A DNA stretch of 64,000 nt from Desulfuromonas sp. KJ2020 (GTDB lineage Bacteria; Desulfobacterota; Desulfuromonadia; Desulfuromonadales; SZUA-540): assembly GCF_024197615.1 (NCBI RefSeq), contig NZ_JAKUKE010000003.1:789717-853716 (forward strand), written 5' to 3'. The notes under the pieces are model-generated. The model saw only the letters and a program-made list of their open reading frames with translations, searched no databases and had not been told where the DNA came from. Made by a program: the position numbers and the translations under genes. Positions 9,405-18,517 of this stretch are shown here, piece after piece (positions within the stretch are counted from its first letter, which is position 1; every line of letters starts with the position of its first letter).

Positions 9405-10715
9405 ATGCAAAGCATCAATATTGGTCTTTTAGGCTTTGGAACCATCGGGACCGGTGTGGTTCGCCTGGTCCAGAAAAACGCCAAAATCATCGAACAGCGC
9501 CTCGGATGCAAGGTGAATCTGGTCAAAATAGCCGATCTGGATATCGTGCGTGACCGTGGTGTGAGCCTTGCAGAAGGCATGCTGACTACCGATGCGAACG
9601 AAGTTGTCAGCCACCCCGATATTCATGTCGTTGTTGAGCTGATCGGTGGATATGAGCCCGCACGTTCGCTGGTTTTGAAGGCCATTCAAAATGGCAAACA
9701 CGTTGTTACCGCCAACAAGGCGCTGCTCGCTGTTCATGGTCAGGAAATTCTGCAGGCGGCTGAAAAGCACCGTGTGGAAGTTCTTTTTGAAGCGGCAGTG
9801 GGGGGAGGGATCCCCATAATTTCTGCCATTAAAGAAAATCTTTGCGGGAATAATTTTCATAGCGTGTTCGGAATTTTCAATGGCACCTGCAATTACATCC
9901 TGACTCGCATGACGGAAGATGGAGAGGATTTTTCTTCCGTGCTCAAAGAAGCGCAGGCGAAGGGGTATGCCGAGGCCGACCCTACCTTCGATGTGGAGGG
10001 GATTGACACCGCCCACAAGTTGGCTTTGCTGATATCCTTGTGTTTCGGCACCCGCGTCGATTTTTCCAAGGTCTATACGGAAGGGATATCCCAGCTGTCT
10101 CTGGTCGACATCGAATTTGCCAGACAGATGGGCTACAAAATCAAGCTCCTGGCGATCGGCAAGGAGGAGGGTGGGCAAATCGAGGCCCGGGTCCATCCTA
10201 CCATGATCCCTGACGACTACCCCCTCGCCCAGGTTGATGGGGTGTTGAACGCCGTCCGACTTGTCGGCGATTTTGTGGGCCCCGTGACCCTGCAGGGTGC
10301 TGGGGCCGGCATGGATGCTACCGCCAGCGCCGTCATGGGCGACGTCATGTCCCTGGGGCGCAATATCCTCCAGGGAATTAAGACGCGTTCCCCGGTTATG
10401 GGTTATTGCCCCGCCAGTATTCAGGATTTGCCGATCAAGTCCATGGACGATATCGTGGGTCCTTATTACCTGCGGTTCGCTGTTATGGACCGTCCTGGAG
10501 TTCTGGCCCAGATTGCCGGGATTCTCGGTGCTCATGACATCAGCATCGCCTCGATGATCCAGCCTGATCGCCAAGAGGGATTGTCGGTTCCGGTTGTCCT
10601 GGTTACCCACGATGCCCGTGAAGGGAATATCAAAAAGGCTCTTGATGAAATTGACGCGCTTGAGGTGATTCGTGAAAAGAGCCACCTGATTCGCATCGAA
10701 GGCAGTCTCGACTAA
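9405..10715 (+). CDS. hom: homoserine dehydrogenase
   Basis: 436 residues. An N-terminal Rossmann domain (IGLLGFGTIGTGVV) is followed by the catalytic domain with NGTCNYILTRM and GYAEADPTFDVEGIDTAHK, then a C-terminal ACT domain (from about residue 355, LRFAVMDRPGVLAQIAGIL). It reduces aspartate semialdehyde to homoserine, the branch point to threonine and methionine. The ACT domain is the usual site of threonine feedback. No other threonine-pathway gene is adjacent. Confidence 0.96.
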   Translation: MQSINIGLLGFGTIGTGVVRLVQKNAKIIEQRLGCKVNLVKIADLDIVRDRGVSLAEGMLTTDANEVVSHPDIHVVVELIGGYEPARSLVLKAIQNGKHVVTANKALLAVHGQEILQAAEKHRVEVLFEAAVGGGIPIISAIKENLCGNNFHSVFGIFNGTCNYILTRMTEDGEDFSSVLKEAQAKGYAEADPTFDVEGIDTAHKLALLISLCFGTRVDFSKVYTEGISQLSLVDIEFARQMGYKIKLLAIGKEEGGQIEARVHPTMIPDDYPLAQVDGVLNAVRLVGDFVGPVTLQGAGAGMDATASAVMGDVMSLGRNILQGIKTRSPVMGYCPASIQDLPIKSMDDIVGPYYLRFAVMDRPGVLAQIAGILGAHDISIASMIQPDRQEGLSVPVVLVTHDAREGNIKKALDEIDALEVIREKSHLIRIEGSLD

Positions 10716-10744
10716 AAAATGCTCTTGGACTGTAATAAAATTGC

Positions 10745-10773
10745 TTGACTTGCTTTATGCGGTTTGATAAAAG
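10745..10773 (+). promoter_or_regulatory. promoter for tRNA-Val
   Basis: TTGACT at 10745-10750, 17-base spacer, TAAAAG at 10768-10773; the tRNA begins 20 bases downstream. Confidence 0.6.
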
Positions 10774-10792
10774 TTACCGGCATTTCGGTTGT

Positions 10793-10867
<75 letters not shown>

Positions 10868-10894
10868 GATTACATTCTGGGATGATTAAACGAT

Positions 10895-10919
10895 AGAGGC
10901 ATCTTTGGATGCCTCTTTT
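10895..10919 (+). terminator. terminator between tRNA-Val and thrS
   Basis: 9-bp stem AGAGGCATC / GATGCCTCT with a TTTG loop followed by TTTCATT. It ends the tRNA transcript 18 bases before thrS, so it could also act as an attenuator for thrS. Confidence 0.75.
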
Positions 10920-10936
10920 CATTAGCGGGGTGCAGA

Positions 10937-12853
10937 ATGGAAACGATTCGCGTTGAACTGCCTGACGGGACCATCCGGGAAGTTGCCGGAGGGATTTCCG
11001 TGCTTGAGGTGGCCGGGTCGATCAGTGAAGGTTTGGCCAGGCAGTCCGTTGCGGCAAAGGTCGATGGTCGGCTGGTTGATGTGACGTCGACTCTTGAAGG
11101 GGATTGCCGACTGGAGTTGATTACCCTCAACTCGGCGGATGGCCTGGACGTCTATCGCCATTCTGCGGCTCACCTCATGGCCCACGCGGTAAAGGATCTC
11201 TTTGGGAAAGATGTTCAGGTCACCATTGGGCCATCCATCGAAAACGGCTTCTATTACGACTTCTATAGTGATACCCACAAATTTACCCCCGAAGAATTCG
11301 AAAAGATCGAATCCCGCATGGCTGAACTGGCCAAAGCCGATCTCCCCATTGAACGGGAGGAGATGACTCGGGACAGCGCCATAGAACTGTTTCGGCAGAT
11401 GGGGGAGTCCTATAAGGTCAAATTGATTGAGGACCTCCCCAATGAGACCGTCTCCCTTTATCGCCAGGGAGAATTCGTCGATCTATGCCGTGGCCCCCAC
11501 CTGCCTTCCACTGGGAAAATTAAAGCTTTCAAGCTGACCAGCCTGGCCGGCGCCTATTGGCGGGGTGATGAAAAAAACGCCATGCTGCAACGCATTTATG
11601 CGACGGCTTTCCCCGACAAGAAGCAGCTCAAGGCCTATCTGGACAAGCTTGAAGAAGCACGCAAGCGGGACCACCGCAAGTTGGGGCGTGAGCTTGACCT
11701 TTTTAGCTTTAACGATGAGGCTGGTGCCGGCCTGGTCATCTGGCACCCCAAGGGAGCCATGCTGCGCACTATCCTGGAGGATTTCGAGCGCAAGGAGCAT
11801 TTGCGGCGAGGTTACGACATCGTCATGGGACCCCAGATCCTCCGCACTGACTTGTGGAAAACGTCCGGTCATTATGAAAATTACCGGGAAAATATGTACT
11901 TCACCGAAGTGGACGAGCAGAGTTATGGGATCAAACCCATGAACTGCCTGTCTCACATGCTTATCTATAAATCCAAAAAGCGCTCCTACCGGGATCTGCC
12001 GTTGCGCTTTTTTGAGCTTGGCACCGTGCATCGTCATGAGAAATCGGGTGTTTTGCATGGCCTCCTTCGGGTTCGCGGCTTCACCCAGGATGATGCCCAC
12101 ATTCTGTGTACTCCCGACCAACTGGATGGTGAAATCAAGGGAGTCCTCCGTTTCGTCCAGGATGTCATGAAGATCTTCGGCTTCGAATATGAGATGGAGA
12201 TCTCCACGCGGCCTGAAAAATCGATCGGCAGCGATGTGGACTGGGAGCGGGCGACTGCTGCCTTGATGAGCGCTCTTAAGGATTCGGGACTGCCTTTTGA
12301 GGTCAATGAGGGGGATGGTGCATTTTACGGCCCGAAGATCGACATTAAGCTCAAGGACGCCCTTGACAGAAGATGGCAGTGTGCTACAATCCAGTGCGAT
12401 TTTACCCTGCCTGAGCGGTTTGATCTGAGTTACGTCGGCCCAGATGGGGAGAGGCATCGCCCTGTTATGGTTCATCGAGTCATTCTCGGGGCGATTGAGC
12501 GGTTTGTGGGTGTTCTGATTGAGCACTACGCCGGGAACTTCCCTTTGTGGCTCTCCCCTGTGCAGGCCCGTGTCGTGAATGTGACAGACCGGCAAGCCGA
12601 TTACGCCAGGGATGTGACACAATTGTTGCGTGAAGCGGGTGTTCGGGTGGATTCAGACCTACGCAACGAAAAGCTCGGCTACAAGATTCGCGAAGCTCAA
12701 ATTGAAAAAATACCTTACATGCTCGTCATCGGTGACAAGGAAGTGGAAGAAGGAACCCTTTCTCCACGCCACCGCAGCGGAGACAGTTTGAATGCCATGA
12801 AACCTGATGAGTTCATCCAGTTGGTTCAGGATGAATGCAGGTTATATCATTAG
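10937..12853 (+). CDS. thrS: threonyl-tRNA synthetase
   Basis: 638 residues with the full ThrRS layout. A TGS domain (1-60) is followed by the editing domain with [11 protein letters not shown], then the class II catalytic core (MNCLSHML zinc-cysteine region, [21 protein letters not shown] motif 2, and [14 protein letters not shown] motif 3), then the anticodon-binding domain (from about 540). It charges tRNA-Thr. It is the first gene of the thrS-infC-rpmI-rplT cluster. Confidence 0.97.
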   Translation: METIRVELPDGTIREVAGGISVLEVAGSISEGLARQSVAAKVDGRLVDVTSTLEGDCRLELITLNSADGLDVYRHSAAHLMAHAVKDLFGKDVQVTIGPSIENGFYYDFYSDTHKFTPEEFEKIESRMAELAKADLPIEREEMTRDSAIELFRQMGESYKVKLIEDLPNETVSLYRQGEFVDLCRGPHLPSTGKIKAFKLTSLAGAYWRGDEKNAMLQRIYATAFPDKKQLKAYLDKLEEARKRDHRKLGRELDLFSFNDEAGAGLVIWHPKGAMLRTILEDFERKEHLRRGYDIVMGPQILRTDLWKTSGHYENYRENMYFTEVDEQSYGIKPMNCLSHMLIYKSKKRSYRDLPLRFFELGTVHRHEKSGVLHGLLRVRGFTQDDAHILCTPDQLDGEIKGVLRFVQDVMKIFGFEYEMEISTRPEKSIGSDVDWERATAALMSALKDSGLPFEVNEGDGAFYGPKIDIKLKDALDRRWQCATIQCDFTLPERFDLSYVGPDGERHRPVMVHRVILGAIERFVGVLIEHYAGNFPLWLSPVQARVVNVTDRQADYARDVTQLLREAGVRVDSDLRNEKLGYKIREAQIEKIPYMLVIGDKEVEEGTLSPRHRSGDSLNAMKPDEFIQLVQDECRLYH

Positions 12854-12867
12854 GAGGTGACACCATA
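12852..12867 (+). promoter_or_regulatory. infC ribosome site with ATA start codon
   Basis: AGGAGGTGA at 12852-12860 is a near-perfect anti-Shine-Dalgarno match. The only in-frame codon at correct spacing (7 bases from GGAGG) is ATA at 12865-12867. Rare AUU/AUA/AUC starts on infC let IF3 repress its own translation, as known for E. coli infC (AUU). Confidence 0.75.
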
Positions 12868-13383
12868 GCTAAGCAAGAGACCAATATCAATCGTGCCATT
12901 CGAGCAAGAGAAGTCCGGGTCGTTGACGACGAAGGAGAACAGCTCGGTATATTGAGCCTTGAGGAAGCATTGGCCGCCGCAACCGCAAGGGGCCTCGATC
13001 TAGTTGAGGTGTCCCCCAATGCCGTGCCGCCTGTTTGCCGAATCATGGATTATGGCAAATACAAATATCAGGCAAGCAAGAGGGCGGCAGAAGCCAAGAA
13101 AAAGACTGCCAAAGTTGAAACAAAAGAAGTCAAGATGCGGCCTAAGACCGAAGAGCATGATTTCCAGTTCAAGGTTAAAAACGCAAGACGATTTCTTGAT
13201 GACGGAAACAAGGTTAAGGTGACGGTCATGTTTCGCGGTCGCGAAGTGACTCATCCCGAGTTCGGTAGAGCCCTGATGGATCGCATCGCCGATGAGGTCA
13301 AGGATATAGCCGCGGTGGAAATGACCCCTCGCATGGCCGGTCGGTTTATGACCATGGTGTTGGCTCCCAATAAGAAACAGTAA
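12865..13383 (+). CDS. infC: translation initiation factor IF-3
   Basis: 172 residues if started at the ATA codon. An N-domain (INRAIRAREVRVVDDEGEQLG) is joined by a Lys-rich linker to the C-domain (EVKMRPKTEEHDFQFKVKNARRFL, KVTVMFRGRE). IF3 binds the 30S subunit and rejects non-canonical start codons. The ATG at 12835 is in frame but overlaps thrS, lacks a Shine-Dalgarno and adds residues not typical of IF3. The ATA therefore looks like the true start and implies autoregulation. Confidence 0.93.
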   Translation: MAKQETNINRAIRAREVRVVDDEGEQLGILSLEEALAAATARGLDLVEVSPNAVPPVCRIMDYGKYKYQASKRAAEAKKKTAKVETKEVKMRPKTEEHDFQFKVKNARRFLDDGNKVKVTVMFRGREVTHPEFGRALMDRIADEVKDIAAVEMTPRMAGRFMTMVLAPNKKQ

Positions 13384-13458
13384 GAATATTGTGCTTGGAA
13401 GGCTCCAGAAACCTATCAGAAATTTTGCTGAATAAATAAATCGAAGGAGATTCGGAGA

Positions 13459-13656
13459 ATGCCCAAAATTAAAACCAATCGTGGCGCTGCAAAGCGTTTT
13501 CGTACAACCGGAAGTGGACGGGTTCGTCGTAATAAAGCTTTTACCAGTCATATCCTGACCAAAAAAAGCACCAAGCGCAAACGTGATCTGCGCCAGGGAA
13601 CGCTGGTTCACAAAGCGGATGAGAAGAATATAAAAGCCCTTATCCCCTATCTCTAG
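13459..13656 (+). CDS. rpmI: ribosomal protein bL35
   Basis: 65 basic residues with the bL35 start [14 protein letters not shown] and the middle [12 protein letters not shown]. It is a 50S subunit protein. GAAGGAG precedes the ATG. It lies between infC and rplT, the standard order. Confidence 0.96.
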   Translation: MPKIKTNRGAAKRFRTTGSGRVRRNKAFTSHILTKKSTKRKRDLRQGTLVHKADEKNIKALIPYL

Positions 13657-13763
13657 GCATAAGGTCTTTATCGGCTTAAGACCGTGAACTGAGGGGAAAA
13701 TAGTCTCCCCCTTCAGATCCGGCAGCGGGAAACCGCTTATTTCACCACTAGAAGGAGCAGAAC
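13657..13763 (+). promoter_or_regulatory. structured rpmI-rplT spacer
   Basis: 107-base spacer with two potential hairpins: GGTCTT...AAGACC in its first third, and CTGAGGGG paired imperfectly with CCCC..TCAG in the middle. L20 is known to control its operon by binding structured mRNA. That this spacer does so here is inference. Confidence 0.35.
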
Positions 13764-14120
13764 ATGCCGAGAGCAAAAAGAGGTTTCAAAGCGAGACGCA
13801 GACGCAACAAAGTACTCAAATTGGCCAAAGGGTATCGTGGCGCCCGCAGCAAATTGTTTCGTAGCGCTACCGAGGCCGTCGATCGCGCCCTGAATTACGC
13901 ATTTCGCGACCGCAAGGTCAAAAAACGCGATTTCCGGGCTCTGTGGATCGCGCGAATCAATGCGGCTGCACGCGAAAACGGGATTTCTTACAGCCGTCTG
14001 GTCCATGGCCTCAAAAAGGCTGAGATCGGACTAGACAGAAAAATTCTGGCTCAGCTCGCGATCAGTGACCCCGGCGGATTCACCGCGGTCGTGGATAAAG
14101 CCAAGGCCCATTTGCAGTAA
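13764..14120 (+). CDS. rplT: ribosomal protein bL20
   Basis: 118 residues, normal L20 length. It starts [19 protein letters not shown] and contains [11 protein letters not shown] and [19 protein letters not shown]. It is an early-assembly 23S rRNA binding protein. AAGGAG precedes the ATG. Last gene of the thrS-infC-rpmI-rplT unit; a strong terminator follows. Confidence 0.97.
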   Translation: MPRAKRGFKARRRRNKVLKLAKGYRGARSKLFRSATEAVDRALNYAFRDRKVKKRDFRALWIARINAAARENGISYSRLVHGLKKAEIGLDRKILAQLAISDPGGFTAVVDKAKAHLQ

Positions 14121-14124
14121 AACG

Positions 14125-14160
14125 AAAAAAGAGATGAGGGCCTTCCTCATCTCTTTTTTT
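14125..14160 (+). terminator. intrinsic terminator after rplT
   Basis: 15-bp stem (AAAAAAGAGATGAGG with complement) and a GCCTT loop, ending in a run of T. Classical rho-independent terminator. Confidence 0.92.
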
Positions 14161-14173
14161 ATTTGTCACTTTC

Positions 14174-14202
14174 GGAAGCCCTAGGGCTTCCTTTCTTCTT
14201 TT
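14174..14202 (+). terminator. second hairpin upstream of pheS
   Basis: Perfect 18-base palindrome GGAAGCCCTAGGGCTTCC at 14174-14191 followed by TTTCTTCTTTTT. It could be a backup terminator, or an attenuator for pheS, whose start is at 14224. Confidence 0.5.
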
Positions 14203-14223
14203 TATCCACCAAGTGGGGCAACA

Positions 14224-15240
14224 ATGAAGCAGAACTTTGATGATATGCTCGCGCGGGCGAGAGAAAGCATCGAATCCGCGCAGACCGAAGTCACCTTACA
14301 GGAAGCGCGCGTCCGGTTTCTTGGCAAAAAGGGAGAATTGACCGCCATCATGAAAGAAATGGGCCGTCTCTCCGCTGAAGAGCGTCCCGTGATTGGTGCT
14401 CTTGCCAATCAGGTGAAGTTAACCCTTGAAGAACTGTTCGCCAACCGCCTGGCGGCAATCAAGGAGCGTGAAATTGCTCTGCGCCTTGAGAAAGAGCGCA
14501 TTGATGTTACCTTGCCGGGAAGAAAACAGTATCGCGGTTCTAAGCATCCTATCACGCTGGTGACGGAGGAAATCTCCGAAATCTTCCTTTCCCTTGGGTT
14601 CGGTATTGCCGAAGGACCTGAAGTGGAAAAGGATTTTTATAATTTTGAAGCCTTGAACATCCCCAAGGACCATCCTGCCCGCGATATGCAGGACACCTTT
14701 TACGTTTCCCCTGAGGTGGTTCTTCGCACCCATACCTCACCCGTGCAGATTCGCACGATGCTCAAACACGAACCACCGGTTCGCGTCATTGCGCCCGGCA
14801 CGGTTTATCGTCGGGATTCAGACCTGACGCATAGCCCAATGTTTCATCAGATTGAGGGGTTTCTGGTCGACCGTCACATTACTTTCGGTGACCTTAAGGG
14901 GATACTGACGGCCTTTGTGACCCAGTATTTCGGGCGGAATATCGGGGTGCGCTTTCGTCCTTCCTTTTTCCCTTTCACCGAGCCCAGCGCCGAAGTGGAT
15001 ATGCAGTGCGTTATCTGCGGTGGTAAGGGCTGCCGTGTATGTAAAAACAGCGGTTGGCTCGAAATCCTCGGCAGCGGCATGATCGATCCAGAAGTTTTTA
15101 AATCTGTCAATTATGATCCCGCCATCTACAGCGGTTTCGCCTTTGGGATGGGACTGGAACGCATTGCGATGTTGAAATATGGAGTGAATGACCTGCGTCT
15201 GTTTTTCGAAAATGATATGCGATTCTTGCGTCAATTTTGA
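14224..15240 (+). CDS. pheS: phenylalanyl-tRNA synthetase alpha subunit
   Basis: 338 residues, standard PheS. An N-terminal coiled coil (1-85) is followed by the class II core with HTSPVQIRTM, motif 2 FRPSFFPFTEPSAEVD, LGSGMIDPEV and motif 3 GFAFGMGLERIAMLKYG. It forms an alpha2-beta2 enzyme with PheT. Encoded directly before pheT. Confidence 0.97.
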   Translation: MKQNFDDMLARARESIESAQTEVTLQEARVRFLGKKGELTAIMKEMGRLSAEERPVIGALANQVKLTLEELFANRLAAIKEREIALRLEKERIDVTLPGRKQYRGSKHPITLVTEEISEIFLSLGFGIAEGPEVEKDFYNFEALNIPKDHPARDMQDTFYVSPEVVLRTHTSPVQIRTMLKHEPPVRVIAPGTVYRRDSDLTHSPMFHQIEGFLVDRHITFGDLKGILTAFVTQYFGRNIGVRFRPSFFPFTEPSAEVDMQCVICGGKGCRVCKNSGWLEILGSGMIDPEVFKSVNYDPAIYSGFAFGMGLERIAMLKYGVNDLRLFFENDMRFLRQF

Positions 15241-15292
15241 GTGGATGTCTATCTCTCCGTCAGATTTAATTCCTGGTAAAGGACTTTAATAA

Positions 15293-17710
15293 ATGATCGT
15301 AACTTCAAGCTGGATAAAAGAATTTGTTGATTTCGATATGTCGGCTGCCGACCTGTCCCATCGGTTGACGCTGGCAGGTCTTGAGGTGGACTCTCTTGAG
15401 ATCATCGGAGAGGGGCTCGACAGTGTCATCGTTGCCAGGCTCGTTTCGGTCGAACCCCATCCACAGGCTGACCGCCTTACGGTTTGTCAGGTGGATACGG
15501 GGAAAGAGACCGTCCAGGTTGTCTGCGGTGCCACCAATCACAAAAAGGGTGATTGTGTGGCTCTGGCTCAGGTTGGATCCGTTCTGCCCGGCGATTTTAA
15601 GATTAAAAAATCCAAAATTCGGGGGCTCGAATCCCAGGGCATGCTGTGCTCTGAACGGGAACTGGGACTCTCTGAAGAATCTGCCGGAATCCTGATCTTG
15701 CCTGAGGGTCTGCCCCTAGGGACTTCTGTCTTTGATGCTTTGAAGATGAAGGATGCCCGTTTTGAAATTGGTCTGACGCCCAATCGCTCGGATTGCCTGA
15801 GTGTCCTGGGGGTGGCGCGGGAAGTCGGTGCCATGGTGGGAAAACCCGTGGTGGCGAAAGCGGTGGAAATTCCCGATACCGATGTGGCGATCAGTGCTCT
15901 GACGTCCATCACTGTCGAGGAGCCCGAACTTTGCCCTCGGTATGCGGCTCGCCTTATTCAAGGCGTCAGCATCGGCCCCTCTCCTGCATGGATGGTGCGT
16001 CGCCTGGAATCTTTGGGGATGCGATCGATCAACAATGTGGTCGATGTGACCAACTATGTGATGATGGAACTTGGTCACCCTTTGCATGCCTTTGACTTCA
16101 GCCTGCTGCGGGGTAAAAAAATTATTGTCAAGCGGGCTGGGGAAGGGGAGAAGTTCAACACTCTCGATGGCCAGGAGCGTGAACTGGATTCCAGCGACCT
16201 GGTCATCTGTGATGCGCAGGGACCGGTCGCTCTTGCGGGTGTCATGGGGGGTGAAAACTCCGAAATCCAGCCGGAGACAGTCGATATCCTGCTGGAAAGC
16301 GCCTACTTCGATCCGCGCACCGTCCGGCGGACCAGCAAGCGTTTGGGCATTCATTCCGAGTCGAGTCACCGATTCGAGCGCGGCGCCGACGTTAATATGG
16401 TTCCAGTTGCCCTGAATCGAGCCGCCACCCTGATTCAGGAGCTTGCCGGCGGCAAAATCGCCACCGGTATGCTGGACGTCTACCCCAATCAGCTGCCTGA
16501 ACGGTCCGTAACCGTGAGTGCACACCGGACCAACGAAGTGTTGGGACTGACCCTGAGCCTTGCGGATATAGAACGTTTGCTGCGCTCCATTGCTCTTGAG
16601 GTCGAAAGAAAAGGGGATTCAGAAGACGAGGTCCTGAACGTCACCGTGCCGTTTTTTCGCCACGATCTGGAAAGAGAAATCGACCTCATTGAAGAAGTCG
16701 CCCGCCTAAACGGATACGATAAAATTCCGGTAACCATGCCTGTTGGCCGATCGGTTTGCCATACCCCGCCGGCCTCGATTCAGGCCTCCGGCAATGCCAG
16801 AAATTTCCTCGCCAGCGCCGGCTTTTCCGAAATCATCAACTACTCTTTTGTTTCGCCCTCCGCATGGGATGCTATTGCACTGCCGGCAGGGGACCCTCGG
16901 CGGGAAAATGTCAAAATCCTGAACCCTCTGACCGAAGAACAGTCTGTCATGCGGACGACCCTTGTCCCCAGCCTTCTGCAGACCGTTGCCCGCAACCTGG
17001 CCTATCGTTCTAAGGACCTTCGACTTTTTGAACTTCGCCCTGTATTCACGGTGAGATCCGGCGAGGAGTTACCCCATGAGAGCATGCGCCTGTGTGCCAT
17101 TCTCTGCGGCCGCCGAGAGCCTGAGGGGTGGGCTCAGGAAAACAGCCCCGTTGATTTTTACGATTTGAAAGGCGTCGCCGAAGGGATATTGCGTTGTTTC
17201 GATGTTGATGGGGTGTCCTGGGATGGCGATAAAATGGAAGAGCCCTATCTTCATCCCGGCAAATCCTGCGCATTGACCTGCCGAGGAAAACACCTTGGCG
17301 TGATGGGTGAGGTGCATCCCAGGATACTGGATAATTTTGAAATCGACACCCCCGTATATTTGCTGGATCTGGATGTGGCTTTGCTCCAGGATGTTTCCAG
17401 TGGGTTTTCCGGGTTTCAGCCTCTTTCCCGCTTCCCGGAGGTCTATCGGGACAGTGCTTTATTGGTTGATGAAGCGACCCCGGCCAATGAGGTTCTCGAG
17501 GCGGCCAACAAGGCCAAAAGCGCCGAAGTCGTAGAGATCGTTCTTTTCGATGTATACCGGGGCAAAGGGGTCCCTGAAGGCAAGAAAAGCATGGCTATAC
17601 GCGTTCGCTATCGCTCCATGGAAAAAACTCTGACAGATGAAGAGATAGCCGCGCTTCACGGTAAAATTGTTAAAGCTCTGGAGAAAAGATTGGGCGCCGA
17701 AATTCGTTAA
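15293..17710 (+). CDS. pheT: phenylalanyl-tRNA synthetase beta subunit
   Basis: 805 residues, full-length PheT. Domains in order are a tRNA-binding EMAP-like domain (about 40-150, HPQADRLTVCQVD), B3/B4 editing (about 210-390), B5 (about 405-480), the inactive catalytic-like core (about 490-690) and a C-terminal ferredoxin-fold anticodon domain (about 712-805, PLSRFPEVYRDSALLVDE). A 52-base gap separates it from pheS. Confidence 0.97.
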   Translation: MIVTSSWIKEFVDFDMSAADLSHRLTLAGLEVDSLEIIGEGLDSVIVARLVSVEPHPQADRLTVCQVDTGKETVQVVCGATNHKKGDCVALAQVGSVLPGDFKIKKSKIRGLESQGMLCSERELGLSEESAGILILPEGLPLGTSVFDALKMKDARFEIGLTPNRSDCLSVLGVAREVGAMVGKPVVAKAVEIPDTDVAISALTSITVEEPELCPRYAARLIQGVSIGPSPAWMVRRLESLGMRSINNVVDVTNYVMMELGHPLHAFDFSLLRGKKIIVKRAGEGEKFNTLDGQERELDSSDLVICDAQGPVALAGVMGGENSEIQPETVDILLESAYFDPRTVRRTSKRLGIHSESSHRFERGADVNMVPVALNRAATLIQELAGGKIATGMLDVYPNQLPERSVTVSAHRTNEVLGLTLSLADIERLLRSIALEVERKGDSEDEVLNVTVPFFRHDLEREIDLIEEVARLNGYDKIPVTMPVGRSVCHTPPASIQASGNARNFLASAGFSEIINYSFVSPSAWDAIALPAGDPRRENVKILNPLTEEQSVMRTTLVPSLLQTVARNLAYRSKDLRLFELRPVFTVRSGEELPHESMRLCAILCGRREPEGWAQENSPVDFYDLKGVAEGILRCFDVDGVSWDGDKMEEPYLHPGKSCALTCRGKHLGVMGEVHPRILDNFEIDTPVYLLDLDVALLQDVSSGFSGFQPLSRFPEVYRDSALLVDEATPANEVLEAANKAKSAEVVEIVLFDVYRGKGVPEGKKSMAIRVRYRSMEKTLTDEEIAALHGKIVKALEKRLGAEIR

Positions 17711-17719
17711 AAAAATCGG

Positions 17720-17748
17720 TTGATCGTCTTAAATTCCTGTGGTATAAA
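17720..17748 (+). promoter_or_regulatory. promoter upstream of ihfA
   Basis: TTGATC at 17720-17725, 17-base spacer, TATAAA at 17743-17748. It gives ihfA its own promoter in addition to readthrough from pheT. Confidence 0.6.
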
Positions 17749-17795
17749 AAAACCCGTGAATTCAAATACCTGTACTATTTTTATGTGGAGGTGCC

Positions 17796-18074
17796 ATGAC
17801 TAAGGCGGACCTTGTCGAAAATGTTTACTTGAAAACCGGTTTCTCCAAAAAGGAATCCGCTGATATTGTCGAAATGGTTTTCGACATATTGAAAACGACC
17901 CTTGAGGATGGCGACAAGATCAAAATCGCCGGTTTTGGCAATTTTGTTGTCAAACAAAAGGCAACACGGCGTGGTCGCAATCCGCAAACAGGGGAGGAGA
18001 TTGAAATAACCTCCAGGAAAATTCTTACCTTCAAGCCGAGCCAGGTACTTAAGGCCGCGATTAATGGGGAATGA
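17796..18074 (+). CDS. ihfA: integration host factor alpha-type protein
   Basis: 92 residues, DNABII family. It starts MTKADLVENVYLKTGFSKKES; the DNA-binding arm is GFGNFVVKQKATRRGRNPQTGEE. Position directly after pheT and followed by a MerR gene matches the pheST-ihfA order seen widely, which favours IHF-alpha over HU. It bends DNA as a heterodimer with IHF-beta; a beta-like gene is at 43570. GGAGGT precedes the ATG. Confidence 0.9.
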   Translation: MTKADLVENVYLKTGFSKKESADIVEMVFDILKTTLEDGDKIKIAGFGNFVVKQKATRRGRNPQTGEEIEITSRKILTFKPSQVLKAAINGE

Positions 18075-18104
18075 TCACTGCGTCAGGTAGCGATCGGATA
18101 GGTC

Positions 18105-18464
18105 ATGAAAATTCACCCTGAGAAGCTCTACTTCAAGATTGGCGAAGTAGCTCACATGACCGGGGTCAAACCTCATGTCTTGCGGTACTGGGAATCGGAG
18201 TTTACTTGCTTTCGGCCGGCCAAGACCCGTAAAAACCAACGGATCTATCAGCAGAAAGATGTCGACCTGATTCTGAAACTCAAGGAGTTGCTCCATCGGC
18301 AGGGATATACCATCGCCGGTGCAAAGGCCAAACTTCAAAACGAAGACAGCCTCCCTGTGACGGAAAAAGCATTCCAGCCTGAAACCTCTGACACGCAATC
18401 GATTTTGAAAGAGTTGCGAAACGATCTAGCCAAACTCAGAGACTCCATGACCACCAACCTTTAA
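18105..18464 (+). CDS. MerR-family transcriptional regulator
   Basis: 119 residues. The N-terminal winged helix-turn-helix (YFKIGEVAHMTGVKPHVLRYWESEF) is typical of MerR proteins, with a basic wing (KTRKNQRIYQQKDVDLI). The short C-terminus (about residues 75-119) lacks cysteines for metal binding and has no recognisable effector domain. It follows ihfA by 30 bases and is probably co-transcribed. Its target is unknown. Confidence 0.88.
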   Translation: MKIHPEKLYFKIGEVAHMTGVKPHVLRYWESEFTCFRPAKTRKNQRIYQQKDVDLILKLKELLHRQGYTIAGAKAKLQNEDSLPVTEKAFQPETSDTQSILKELRNDLAKLRDSMTTNL

Positions 18465-18498
18465 AGAATGACCGGGTCTTCCCCCGGTCGTTTCTTTT
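18463..18498 (+). terminator. terminator after the merR-type gene
   Basis: Stem GACCGGG (18470-18476) / CCCGGTC (18483-18489) with flanking A-rich and T-rich arms ending in TTTCTTTT. Confidence 0.85.
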
Positions 18499-18517
18499 GG
18501 TACATTCATGAGGCCCC

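Noticed and set aside
9429-10685. 418-codon frame on the minus strand
   Set aside because: Antisense to homoserine dehydrogenase; no recognisable protein.
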